Assembly: GCA_019638495.1 (NCBI GenBank)
Contig: JAHBTQ010000003.1
Span: 62,001-126,000 of the forward strand
From: Taibaiella sp.
GTDB taxonomy: Bacteria > Bacteroidota > Bacteroidia > Chitinophagales > Chitinophagaceae
Reading direction: 5' to 3'
Length of the DNA stretch: 64,000 bases
In this document: piece by piece, positions 34,095-42,124 of the stretch
Layout of the letters: every line of letters starts with the position of its first letter
Position numbering within the stretch: the first letter of the stretch is position 1
Position numbers and translations under genes: made by a program
The notes under the pieces: model-generated
Told to the model about the DNA's origin: nothing
Databases searched by the model: none
What the model saw: only the letters and a program-made list of their open reading frames with translations

Positions 34095-35738
34095 ATGAAA
34101 AAGCTGCTTCTACTCTCAGCCTTATTATACAGCGCTGCCGGATTTGGCCGCGGATATTCCCATGCCGATTCCCTGCGCGGCAGCGATTGGCCTCACCGTG
34201 CCTGGTGGGACGTGCTGCGATATGAGTTGACTGTTGACTTCGATACCGTATCACAGTCTATCTCGGGTTCAAATAGAATTATCTTTTTGTGCGGTGATGA
34301 TAGGACTGATTCTATGCAGATAGACCTGCAGCGCCCCATGGAGCTGGACAGTGCATTTCTGATCACCGGCAATGATGGTGCGCCCGTCAGCAGTAAAGTG
34401 AAGATCGTCAATGAAAACAATGTGTGGTGGCTGAAACATCCGTTCTCCCGGCTCGAAAAGGGAGCAGAGGCCTCTGTCTTGCTTTATTACCACGGCACAC
34501 CACGAAAAGCCGTTAATCCACCCTGGGATGGCGGCTTTAGCTGGAAACGTGATAGCCTGAATCGGCTATGGATCTCTGTGTCTTGCCAGGGGCTTGGTGC
34601 CAGCGTATGGTGGCCATGTAAAGATGCTCAATGGGATGAGCCGGACAATGGCATGAATATCACCTTGAGCACACCCAATGGCCTGCAAACCGTGAGCAAC
34701 GGTGTCATGACCGTAAATGGATTGGGCGGTGGCAAGACCACTACCGAGTGGGAAGTGAGAAACCCGATCAATAACTATGATGTTACTTTTTATATCGGTC
34801 ATTATGTGGAATGGCACGATACGCTCATGGGCGAAAAAGGAAAGCTATCACTCTCTTATTATGTGCTTGACTATAACGAGACCCGTGCCAGGAAACAGTT
34901 TGCCGTTGTAAAAGACATGATTCATTGCTTTGAGTATTGGATGGGCGCCTATCCATTTTACGAGGACGGCTATAAACTTGTAGAGTCACCCTACCTCGGA
35001 ATGGAGCACCAGGGTGCCATTGCATACGGCAACAAATACAAGATGGGTTACAAGGGCATGGATCGTTCGTGGTCGGGTCATGGGCTCAAATGGGACTACA
35101 TTATCATTCACGAAAGCGGGCATGAGTGGTTTGGAAATAATGTGACCGCTCGCGACATGGCCGACAACTGGATTCACGAGGGTTTTACTTCCTATACCGA
35201 AGTGTTGTTTACAGAGTGTCTGCTGGGCAAAAAGAAAGCGATGGAATATAGTCGCGGGTTGTGGAAGCTGATAAGGAATGACAAACCCGTAATCGGCGAT
35301 TATGGAGTGAATGAAGAGGGGAGTGGTGATATTTACGAAAAGGGTGCTGCGATCGTACACATGATACGCGCTATGATGAACGATGATGAACGGTTCCGTG
35401 CGATGCTGGGAGGGATAAATGCTGAATTCTATCACAAAACAGTTACCACAGCGCAAATTGAAGGCTACATCAGCGCAAAAAGCGGTATTGATCTTAAGCC
35501 ATTCTTTGATCAGTACCTGCGCCATTCTGACATCCCGCGGCTGGAATATGCTATTAAAAACGGGGAGATCAGCTATCGATTTGAAAATGTAGTGCCCGGC
35601 TTCTCTTTGCCCATTAGCGTCACTTCCGGCGATAAGGAGACCACGTTGAAGGTGACGGGCGACTGGCAATCAGCACCATGGGATGGCGGGTATGACGTGG
35701 AATTCTCTAAAGACTTCCTGGTAAAAGTGAAAAAATAA
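34095..35738 (+). CDS. Secreted M1 family metallopeptidase (aminopeptidase N-like)
   Basis: A 547-residue exported zinc aminopeptidase. The signal peptide starts at ATG 34095 (M-K-K-L-L-L-L); a longer frame to 34017 would run into the preceding terminator. After an N-terminal beta-sandwich domain comes the catalytic domain: G-M-E-H-Q-G-A near residue 300 (the GAMEN equivalent) and H339-E-S-G-H343 with E362 as the third zinc ligand, in the context N-W-I-H-E-G-F-T. The C-terminal helical domain is short, as in compact M1 members. It cleaves N-terminal residues from peptides, probably in the periplasm. Two bases separate its stop from the earliest possible start of the next gene. Confidence 0.93.
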   Translation: MKKLLLLSALLYSAAGFGRGYSHADSLRGSDWPHRAWWDVLRYELTVDFDTVSQSISGSNRIIFLCGDDRTDSMQIDLQRPMELDSAFLITGNDGAPVSSKVKIVNENNVWWLKHPFSRLEKGAEASVLLYYHGTPRKAVNPPWDGGFSWKRDSLNRLWISVSCQGLGASVWWPCKDAQWDEPDNGMNITLSTPNGLQTVSNGVMTVNGLGGGKTTTEWEVRNPINNYDVTFYIGHYVEWHDTLMGEKGKLSLSYYVLDYNETRARKQFAVVKDMIHCFEYWMGAYPFYEDGYKLVESPYLGMEHQGAIAYGNKYKMGYKGMDRSWSGHGLKWDYIIIHESGHEWFGNNVTARDMADNWIHEGFTSYTEVLFTECLLGKKKAMEYSRGLWKLIRNDKPVIGDYGVNEEGSGDIYEKGAAIVHMIRAMMNDDERFRAMLGGINAEFYHKTVTTAQIEGYISAKSGIDLKPFFDQYLRHSDIPRLEYAIKNGEISYRFENVVPGFSLPISVTSGDKETTLKVTGDWQSAPWDGGYDVEFSKDFLVKVKK

Positions 35739-35755
35739 GCTTGTACTTTGTGCCT

Positions 35756-37696
35756 GTGAGCAACAAAAAGGCAACAGCAGTTCCGCCGCGCAGAAACGAG
35801 AAACCAGGTCCATTGGCTGCCGGCAACGATAACGGCAACGGCAACCTGCCGCGCTGGGCTGTGCCGCTTTTACTGCTTGTCATTGCTGCGCTCTATCGTC
35901 ATGTGCTGGATTTTGCTATCACATTCATTGACGATGATATGTACATTCTGCGCAACCCCTACCTGCGCGACTTCAGCTTAAAGGGCCTTTCAGCCATTTT
36001 TTCGTCGTTCTACGAGTATAACTATCATCCGGTTACTACTACGGTGTGGCTCACGCTCTATAAGATATGGGGCCTTGACCCCATGCCTTACCATGCTGCC
36101 AACCTGTTGTTTCACTTGCTGAATACATGGCTGGTGTTCAGGCTTGCCACGGCGCTGGCACGCAATGGTTATGTAGGCTTTGTGGTGGCGGCCCTTTTCG
36201 GTCTGCATCCACTACATGTTGAGTCTGTGGCATGGATTTCTGAGCTCAAAGGCGTGTTATGTGCCACCTTTTATTTCGCTTCGTTGATCTGGTATGTACG
36301 ATATGTGGATGGTGGCTACAAACGGAAGCACCTCGTGGTTGCCTTTCTTCTTTTCTTAGGCGCACTCTTTTCCAAGTCTGCAGCGGTGACACTGCCCTTG
36401 GTGGCACTCACTATCGATTACTATAGAGCAAGGAAGCTGAGCCAGGCGCTCATAGAAAAGCTGCCGTTCTTTGCCTTATCCGTACTGTTCGGTGTGCTTG
36501 CCATCATGTCGCAGAGAGCAGGAGGTGCCATTTCAGATATAGCATCGGGGTACAACCTGCTTAACCGGGTACTCATTTTCCTCAGCGGCCCTGGCTTCTA
36601 CTTTGTAAAAGCGATAGTGCCTTATCCACTTTCTGCTATTCACTACTTCCCGAATGAAGTGAACGGTATGCTCCCATGGTATTTTTACGTTTACCCGCTG
36701 GCGCTTGCCGGGGTGGCCTTGCTGGTTTACCGGTCACGGCAATACAAGAAAGAAGTGGTGTTTGGCTTGCTGTTCTTCTTTGGTGTACTGTCGGTAATGC
36801 TGCAAGTGGTGCCTGTGGGCGCAGCATGGGCTACTGAGCGTTATTCTTATGTGTCTTACTTCGGTCTGTTTTATTTATGCGCCATTTGGGTTGTAAGGCG
36901 GCGACGGGAAATTCGGCAACGTTTGCTGGTCACCGTTCTCGGAGTGTTGGCTGCATTTAGTTTCATATCTGCGAACCGGCTGGAGACATGGCAGAATACT
37001 GATACCATATTTGCCGACCTGGTAGAGAAGAATAGTGCAAACAAGAACAATTTTCTTGTTTACTACCACTGGGGTGACTATTGCCAGGTGCGGGGTGATA
37101 TGCAAGGTGCCATAACGCACTATGATGAGGCCATCAGGATCAACCCTTCCTTTACTAAGGCTTACCTGAGGCGAGGAGAGGTGCTGGATGCTTTCGGGAA
37201 TTTTGATGCTGCATTATCTGACTACAATAAGGTGCTTCAGGCCGACCGTGCAAATGCAATGGCCTGGAACAACAAAGGCTGGGTATATTTCGAGCAGGGA
37301 AAACAGGCGGAAGCGAAACAAATGTTTGACAGCGCATTGGCTATCAATGGCAAACTGGCGACTGCCTATAACAACAGGGGGTGGGTCAGCCTGCAGCAAC
37401 AGGATACGGTCGTAGCCATGAAGGATTTTACGAATGCTATAAATGCAGACAAGACTTTTGCCAAGGCCTATTATAACCGGGCTATGGTCTATGTGGTTAC
37501 CGGCAGGAGGGCCGAGGCGATTGCTGACTATACCGCGCTTATAAAGGTGAATGAGCGGGACGGCCAGGCTTATTTTTTTCGCGGGGTTGTATATAAAGAG
37601 ATGGGGCGCGAGCTATCTGCCCGGCGCGACTTTGAATCGGCAGACGACCTCGGGTACCAGGGTGCCCGGGAAGCCCTGAATTCGGTCGGCAGGTAG
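35756..37696 (+). CDS. TMTC-like polytopic membrane protein with C-terminal TPR repeats
   Basis: About 646 residues. Residues 25-390 hold around ten transmembrane helices with family-type segments F-I-D-D-D-M-Y near residue 55, N-Y-H-P-V-T near 87, H-P-L-H-V-E-S-V-A-W near 150, and K-S-A-A-V-T-L-P. This is the DUF1736/TMTC arrangement, related to GT-C glycosyltransferases, with acidic residues in the first loop. Five to six TPR motifs (about 430-640) follow. Human TMTCs O-mannosylate cadherins; a role in protein or glycan modification is possible here but unproven. No ATG opens the frame: candidates are GTG 35756 (chosen), GTG 35750 and TTG 35741. Confidence 0.8.
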   Translation: MSNKKATAVPPRRNEKPGPLAAGNDNGNGNLPRWAVPLLLLVIAALYRHVLDFAITFIDDDMYILRNPYLRDFSLKGLSAIFSSFYEYNYHPVTTTVWLTLYKIWGLDPMPYHAANLLFHLLNTWLVFRLATALARNGYVGFVVAALFGLHPLHVESVAWISELKGVLCATFYFASLIWYVRYVDGGYKRKHLVVAFLLFLGALFSKSAAVTLPLVALTIDYYRARKLSQALIEKLPFFALSVLFGVLAIMSQRAGGAISDIASGYNLLNRVLIFLSGPGFYFVKAIVPYPLSAIHYFPNEVNGMLPWYFYVYPLALAGVALLVYRSRQYKKEVVFGLLFFFGVLSVMLQVVPVGAAWATERYSYVSYFGLFYLCAIWVVRRRREIRQRLLVTVLGVLAAFSFISANRLETWQNTDTIFADLVEKNSANKNNFLVYYHWGDYCQVRGDMQGAITHYDEAIRINPSFTKAYLRRGEVLDAFGNFDAALSDYNKVLQADRANAMAWNNKGWVYFEQGKQAEAKQMFDSALAINGKLATAYNNRGWVSLQQQDTVVAMKDFTNAINADKTFAKAYYNRAMVYVVTGRRAEAIADYTALIKVNERDGQAYFFRGVVYKEMGRELSARRDFESADDLGYQGAREALNSVGR

Positions 37697-37765
37697 GAAT
37701 TTGCTATTTGATCTGGCAGATTCCGGTATTTTTGTTGAAAATTGCAACATAATACAATTTTATTT

Positions 37766-37795
37766 TTGGGTATTTCAGAATATGCATTACCTTTG
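37766..37795 (+). promoter_or_regulatory. Promoter of rpsT
   Basis: TTG (37766-37768), 19 bases, TACCTTTG (37788-37795), 24 bases before the rpsT start. A perfect match to the Bacteroidota consensus. Confidence 0.85.
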
Positions 37796-37818
37796 CAGTC
37801 CTTTAAAAATCAGAATTA

Positions 37819-38073
37819 ATGGCAAACCATAAAGCAACCAAAAAGGATGTCCGTCAGAGTGAAAAGCGCCGTGAGCGTAACCGTTACTATGGTAAAACCA
37901 CACGTAACGCTATCCGCACGCTGCTGTCCTCAACTGAAAAGGCGGGCTCTAAGGATGAGCTGAACAAGGTGCTTTCTATGATTGACAAGCTTGCTAAACG
38001 CAACGTTATTCATAAGAACAAAGCTAGCAACCTGAAGTCAGGTCTCGTGAAGAGGATCAATGCTTTAGCATAA
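37819..38073 (+). CDS. rpsT: 30S ribosomal protein S20
   Basis: An 84-residue, strongly basic, helical protein with the S20 pattern: [10 protein letters not shown] at the start, then a long helix rich in Lys/Arg and an ending [12 protein letters not shown]20 binds 16S rRNA in early small-subunit assembly. The gene stands alone with its own consensus promoter and a strong terminator. Confidence 0.95.
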   Translation: MANHKATKKDVRQSEKRRERNRYYGKTTRNAIRTLLSSTEKAGSKDELNKVLSMIDKLAKRNVIHKNKASNLKSGLVKRINALA

Positions 38074-38093
38074 TCGAATCCAGATATTTACAT

Positions 38094-38130
38094 GCCGTCC
38101 CGTACACAGTATGCGGGACGGCTCTTTTTT
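38094..38130 (+). terminator. Intrinsic terminator after rpsT
   Basis: A 9-bp stem GCCGTCCCG/CGGGACGGC (38094-38102 with 38114-38122) followed by TCTTTTTT. Confidence 0.9.
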
Positions 38131-38198
38131 ACCCGCCATTTACTGTTTTAGCAATTTGTGAAAATATCGGGTACAGCCACAATTGACCATTGTCTTCG

Positions 38199-38206
38199 TA
38201 CCTTTG
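38199..38206 (+). promoter_or_regulatory. -7 box before nusB
   Basis: TACCTTTG, 29 bases upstream of the nusB ATG; no TTG is found at 19-21 bases upstream. Confidence 0.5.
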
Positions 38207-38235
38207 CAACTCAAAATCAGGTCTTTTTTTAAAAT

Positions 38236-39168
38236 ATGATCAGCCGCAGAAATATCCGGGTTAAAGTGATGCAGACACTCTATACATTGTCATCGCTCGA
38301 AGCCGGTGCGCAGGGAAATAAAGTTGCCGCCTCCAGGATACTGGACGACAAGCTGAAACAGGTACTTGACCTCTTTACTACAACTGTTCTCTATTCTATA
38401 CGTATAGCACAATATGCGGAAATTGATGCCCGCCAGCGTGCATCAAAATACCTAACCACTGCTGATGATCTGAATGCAGATTTTCGTATTGCAACCAATG
38501 GCTTCATTGGTGGCCTTATGAGTAATCCGAGTTTTACGCTTAAGATCAAGAACGACAAACTGGAAAGGTTTATAGACGAGGCATTGGTAAAGAAAACGTT
38601 TCAGCAGTTGCAGAAAACGCAGGAGTATGCCGACTATGTAGCTTTGCCGCGTCATGATGCGCCCACCGACCGTGCTATCATCCAGTTTATCTGGGAAAAG
38701 CAGTTGCTCGAAAATGAAGATGCTGTTTCTCATTTTGCTGATGAGTTGCCGGGCTGGGAGGATGACAGTGAGCTGATTATTATGCTGATGCAGAATTTCT
38801 TCAAGACCAGTTCCCGTACAGACTTTGGTAAGCTGCTGTCCGCCGAGAAGAAAGAGTATGCGCATGATCTGCTGAATGCGGTGATAGAAAAGGAGGCTGT
38901 GTGTATGGAGCGTATTTCACCTCGCCTAACCAACTGGGACAAGGAGCGTGTAGCCATGATAGACATGCTGCTGCTGCGTATGGGTGTGTGCGAATTCCTT
39001 TGGTTCCCTACAATACCTACCAAGGTTACCATTAACGAATACATAGACATCGCCAAGCAATACAGCACACCACAAAGTGGCCAGTTTGTGAATGGCGTAC
39101 TGGACAACATTCTGAAAGACCTGGTAAAAGAAGATAAGATCGTAAAGACCGACAGGCCTAAACACTAA
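38236..39168 (+). CDS. nusB: Transcription antitermination factor NusB
   Basis: A 310-residue protein, about twice the length of E. coli NusB. It begins with the NusB pattern I-S-R-R-N-I-R-V-K-V-M-Q-T-L-Y near the N-terminus, and its C-terminal half (about 165-300) has the helical core ending in M-L-L-L-R-M-G-V-C-E-F, P-T-K-V-T-I-N-E-Y-I-D-I-A-K and F-V-N-G-V-L-D-N-I. The long helical insert between the two is normal for Bacteroidota. NusB binds boxA RNA with S10 in rRNA antitermination. It leads the run nusB-DUF1573-yajC-coaE. Confidence 0.93.
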   Translation: MISRRNIRVKVMQTLYTLSSLEAGAQGNKVAASRILDDKLKQVLDLFTTTVLYSIRIAQYAEIDARQRASKYLTTADDLNADFRIATNGFIGGLMSNPSFTLKIKNDKLERFIDEALVKKTFQQLQKTQEYADYVALPRHDAPTDRAIIQFIWEKQLLENEDAVSHFADELPGWEDDSELIIMLMQNFFKTSSRTDFGKLLSAEKKEYAHDLLNAVIEKEAVCMERISPRLTNWDKERVAMIDMLLLRMGVCEFLWFPTIPTKVTINEYIDIAKQYSTPQSGQFVNGVLDNILKDLVKEDKIVKTDRPKH

Positions 39169-39191
39169 ACTGTTCAAAAAAGCCGCCGAAT

Positions 39192-39653
39192 ATGAAACGC
39201 TATCTCATTTGCTCCGTTCTTTTTCTTGCTGCTTGCGGCGACGGTAAGCAGTCGGGTACGGAAGAACGACTATCTACAAGCCTTGTAAACAACCCAGCAT
39301 CTGCATCGGGCGTGGACCCGGTGGCAGCGGCTGAGAAACCGGTTATGGAGTTTAAGGACACCCTTCATAATTTTGGCACGATACACGAGGGCGAGGCCGC
39401 TTCATACGACTTCGCATTTACGAATACCGGCAAAACGCCGCTCATCATTACCTCCGCTTCCGGCTCATGTGGCTGCACTGTGCCTGAGTATCCGCACGAC
39501 CCTGTATTGCCGGGGCAGGCGGGCACTATGAAGGTGACATTCAACTCCGCAGGCAAGAGTGGCCACCAGGAAAAATCGGTGACCATTGTAGCCAATACTG
39601 TGCGCAACATTCATATGCTGTACATACAGGCAGAGGTAGAAAAGAAACAATAA
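39192..39653 (+). CDS. DUF1573 domain lipoprotein
   Basis: A 153-residue lipoprotein (lipobox L-A-A-C, Cys near residue 15) with a short low-complexity linker, then an Ig-like DUF1573 domain: F-x-F-x-N-T-G-x-x-P-L-I-I-x-x-A-x-x-S-C-G-C-T-V-P-E near residue 90 and P-G-x-x-G-x-(M/I)-x-V-x-F-N-(S/T) near 115. This domain is frequent in Bacteroidota next to nusB and yajC. Its function is unknown; the fold suggests binding or scaffolding in the periplasm. It starts 23 bases after nusB. Confidence 0.9.
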   Translation: MKRYLICSVLFLAACGDGKQSGTEERLSTSLVNNPASASGVDPVAAAEKPVMEFKDTLHNFGTIHEGEAASYDFAFTNTGKTPLIITSASGSCGCTVPEYPHDPVLPGQAGTMKVTFNSAGKSGHQEKSVTIVANTVRNIHMLYIQAEVEKKQ

Positions 39654-39674
39654 ACGATAAACAATAAACATAAA

Positions 39675-40028
39675 ATGCAACCAGGAACAATGACACTATT
39701 GCTACAAGGTGCCCAGCCGGGCGGCGGACTGATGCCTTTCTTTTTTATAGGCATGATCATCATCATGTACTTCTTTATGATAAGGCCACAGGCTAAAAAG
39801 GCAAAGGAGCAGAAGAAGTTTGCCGATAGCATGAACGCGGGCGAGCAGATCGTAACTATAGCAGGTATTCATGGCCGCATCAGCCGCGCCAACGAAGATG
39901 GTACACTGCAGATAGAAATAAGCCGCGGTACCTTCATGACGATAGAGCGCTCAGCAGTATCTATGGAAATGACTACAGCTGCACGCAAAAAGGCAGGAAC
40001 CGCTACCACAGAAGTAGCCGCTAAGTAA
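39675..40028 (+). CDS. yajC: Preprotein translocase accessory subunit YajC
   Basis: A 117-residue protein with one N-terminal transmembrane helix (about 18-36) followed at once by the diagnostic F-M-I-R-P-Q-A-K-K-A-K-E-Q segment and a cytoplasmic beta-rich domain (G-E-Q-I-V-T-I-A-G-I-H-G). YajC works with SecDF in protein export. The region before the start is A-rich (taaacataaa), without a Shine-Dalgarno sequence. It lies between the DUF1573 gene and coaE, with 20-21 base gaps. Confidence 0.94.
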   Translation: MQPGTMTLLLQGAQPGGGLMPFFFIGMIIIMYFFMIRPQAKKAKEQKKFADSMNAGEQIVTIAGIHGRISRANEDGTLQIEISRGTFMTIERSAVSMEMTTAARKKAGTATTEVAAK

Positions 40029-40048
40029 TTTTCAAATCAACATCGGCC

Positions 40049-40639
40049 ATGCTAAAGGTAGGTATTACAGGAGGCATCGGTTCTGGAAAGTCAGTTGTAT
40101 GCCGGGTGTTCGCTACACTCGGCATACCTGTGTTTAATGCAGACGATGCCGCACGCTACCTGATGCAGCACGATGAGTTGCTGAAGCGTTCTATCATAGC
40201 TGCCCTCGGCGCAGATACATACGCACATGGCTTGCCGGACAGGGAACGCATAGCCGCCATCGTATATGCCGATGCTACAAAATTGGCCACCCTTAATTCC
40301 CTCGTTCATCCGGCCACCATTCAATATGCTGCAGACTGGATGGCAAAACAGAATGCCCCCTACATTATTAAGGAAGCCGCCATATTCTTTGAAAGTGGTA
40401 GCTACAAAGAAATGGATGTAATGGTAGGCGTCTCCGCCCCCACGGAGCTACGCATAAACCGTGCTATGCAGCGCAGCCACACCACCGAGGAAAAAGTGCG
40501 CAGCATTGTTGCTCAGCAAATGGATGAAGCTGAAAAAATGAGCCGCTGTGACTACGTAATTGTCAATGATGATGTGCAGGCCATATTGCCACAGGTGCTG
40601 GAGCTACATGAAGCCTTGCTGAGGAGAGTAGCGAGTTGA
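40049..40639 (+). CDS. coaE: Dephospho-CoA kinase
   Basis: A 196-residue kinase for the last step of coenzyme A synthesis: it phosphorylates dephospho-CoA with ATP. The P-loop G-G-I-G-S-G-K-S is at residues 7-14, followed by the family segments F-N-A-D-D-A-A-R near 30 and the H-P typical of the dephospho-CoA site near 90 (L-V-H-P). The length is normal. The gene converges on the terminase-like HTH gene with only 5 bases between stops. Confidence 0.93.
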   Translation: MLKVGITGGIGSGKSVVCRVFATLGIPVFNADDAARYLMQHDELLKRSIIAALGADTYAHGLPDRERIAAIVYADATKLATLNSLVHPATIQYAADWMAKQNAPYIIKEAAIFFESGSYKEMDVMVGVSAPTELRINRAMQRSHTTEEKVRSIVAQQMDEAEKMSRCDYVIVNDDVQAILPQVLELHEALLRRVAS

Positions 40640-40644
40640 ATAAA

Positions 40645-41667
40645 TCAGCCCTTCCCGAGTGTATCTTCCTTAAATGTCCTTATTTCTGGCCCTGGCTTGT
40701 TTTTGTCTGTGGCATTAGCGCTCTTTACTTCCGAAATGCTTCCGACTTCTGCCGGCGATGAAACGGAGTCGGAAGTGGCATGAATCCCTTTCTCAGACGG
40801 GATTTCAGAGGATTTTTCCGGCGTCACTTCCGGTTGTTTTTCTGTCGTCTCTTTCTCCGTAGTTTCTACATTGTCGGTGGCCGGGGTGACAGGAAGTTCA
40901 ATCTCAACCGCGGGTAGTTCCGGCTCAGGGGTGACTTCCGGACCGTATTCTACCTGGTAAGGGAGGTAGCCATTTTTCGCTTCGCCTTCCAGGAAGTGCT
41001 CCATTGCCTGATTGAGTGTGAGCCGAAAGTCCCTGTTACCGTAACTATTCGCGAATGCACGAAACATGCGCAGGACCTGCATAGTCTGGGAGAGCGCGGG
41101 TGCGCTTTTCATCTTGTCTGCGCTCAATACCATCTTGCGTGTAAGCTCGGCCTCCTGCAAAGTGGGGTAGCGCTTGCCTTCTTCTCTCGAGGCGATGTCA
41201 TTTTGCAGTTCCACGATCTGGCTGAAGATATTTTCAGCAATAAGTGCGGGCGCGGTGCGCGCCGCCTGGCGTAGACGATCCCATCCGTTGGTCTTTATCC
41301 AGGTGTAAACAGTGCGCTCACTTACTTTGAGCGTTTTCGCGATGCTACGTTGAGTAGTGTCGCCGGCCATAAACAGGAGGCGGGCAGTGTCGAATTTGGA
41401 AACCCTCCCGGCCTCCCTAAAGGGAGGTGACGGAATTTGAGCGCAGAAGTTTTGAGAAGACACCCTGGCCCTAAAGGGTGACGGGCTTTGTTGGTTTGTG
41501 TTTTGAGAAGACACCCCGGCCCTAAAGGGAGATGGACTTTGTTGGTTTGTGTTTTGAGAAGACACCCCGGCCCTAAAGGGTGACGGGCTTTGTTGGTTTG
41601 TGTTTTGAGAAGACACCCCGGCCCTAAAGGGAGATGGACTTTGTTGGTTTGTGTTTTGAGAAGACAT
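40645..41667 (-). CDS. Terminase-like HTH protein with a 17-residue N-terminal tandem repeat
   Basis: A 340-residue protein starting at ATG 41667. Residues 2-70 are four copies of a 17-residue unit of the form S-S-Q-N-T-N-Q-Q-S-P-S-P-F-R-A-G-V, encoded by a 51-bp DNA repeat, plus a fifth degenerate hairpin copy. A helix-turn-helix (about 80-125) follows: A-R-L-L-F-M-A-G-D-T-T-Q-R-S-I-A-K-T-L-K-V-S-E-R-T-V-Y-T-W resembles the N-terminus of phage terminase small subunits (gpP-like). The C-terminal third is Glu/Pro/Thr-rich and probably disordered. No other phage genes are near, so the link to phage packaging is weak; it may be a domesticated DNA-binding protein. A frame extension to 41874 has no support. 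Confidence 0.65.
   Translation of the reverse strand: MSSQNTNQQSPSPFRAGVSSQNTNQQSPSPFRAGVSSQNTNQQSPSPFRAGVSSQNTNQQSPSPFRARVSSQNFCAQIPSPPFREAGRVSKFDTARLLFMAGDTTQRSIAKTLKVSERTVYTWIKTNGWDRLRQAARTAPALIAENIFSQIVELQNDIASREEGKRYPTLQEAELTRKMVLSADKMKSAPALSQTMQVLRMFRAFANSYGNRDFRLTLNQAMEHFLEGEAKNGYLPYQVEYGPEVTPEPELPAVEIELPVTPATDNVETTEKETTEKQPEVTPEKSSEIPSEKGIHATSDSVSSPAEVGSISEVKSANATDKNKPGPEIRTFKEDTLGKG
41402..41664 (-). repeat. 51-bp tandem repeat with hairpin-CCGGG cores inside a coding sequence
   Basis: Four units of 51 bp (core starts at 41460, 41511, 41562 and 41613), each holding CCCTTTAGGGCCGGGGTG on the minus strand, with the copy at 41460 changed to CCAGGGTG. A longer relative (CCTCCCTTTAGGGAGGCCGGGAGGG) lies at 41402-41427. 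Units alternate between two versions that differ at three synonymous positions (AGT/AGC, CCA/CCG, TCT/TCA), so a 102-bp double unit was probably duplicated. Since 51 is a multiple of three, the reading frame is kept. Confidence 0.9.
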
Positions 41668-42124
41668 AGGGTTGTTTTTTGGTTTTTGGCGACAAAGGTG
41701 ACGTGGTGATGCGGGATGGGCAAAACGGGTTTTTATGATAAGACGCATGCGTTCTGTGATAGTGGTGAAAACGCGTTGTGATAGAAATTTGTTTGAGGTG
41801 GCATGTACTTGTGGTGAATCACTTATATATGGTTCTGTGTAGGCGGTTGCAAACCGCCATCTCCTGTGTGGCACGGGTGGGCATTACCAGGAGATTTGTT
41901 CTTTGATTTGGCTTTGTGCGACATCTCGGGAGATCTCTCACTCCCCTTGCTGCGCTGCGCTCTGTTCGAGATGACGGGGTGCTATTGGGCTTGTTTCTTC
42001 AAAAATCGGCATCTTACCTACTGTTAATTATTCTTAAAAGTCCTGCCCCTAACCCGTATGGGGTGAAATAAATAAGTGTTTTTTTCGTTGCTTTATGTTA
42101 CATCATCCACACCACACACACCTA
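41668..42124. other. 457-base repeat-rich intergenic region
   Basis: No gene is seen. It contains the 7-bp inverted repeat at 41842-41858 and, at about 41925-41980, a stretch (CTCGGGAGATCTCTCACTCC...TTCGAGATGACGGGG) with the look of another dispersed bacterial repeat. The 3' part should contain the promoter of the outer-membrane protein gene, but I find no clear TTG-N19-TAnnTTTG. Confidence 0.5.
41842..41858. repeat. Palindromic element GGCGGTT-GCA-AACCGCC
   Basis: A perfect 7-bp inverted repeat with a 3-base centre, embedded in AT-rich sequence between the HTH gene and the outer-membrane protein gene. It has no T tract and is unlikely to be a terminator; it looks like a dispersed palindrome. 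Confidence 0.6.

Noticed and set aside
33223..34254. 343-codon minus-strand frame opposite the FKBP and M1 genes
   Set aside because: Lies antisense to a well-supported FKBP gene and crosses its terminator; composition is that of a shadow frame.
41460..41664. CRISPR-like array
   Set aside because: Repeat units are directly adjacent with no unique spacers and encode a continuous peptide; no cas genes are nearby.
40645..41667. Prophage
   Set aside because: Only one terminase-like HTH protein; no portal, capsid, integrase or attachment sites in the flanks.
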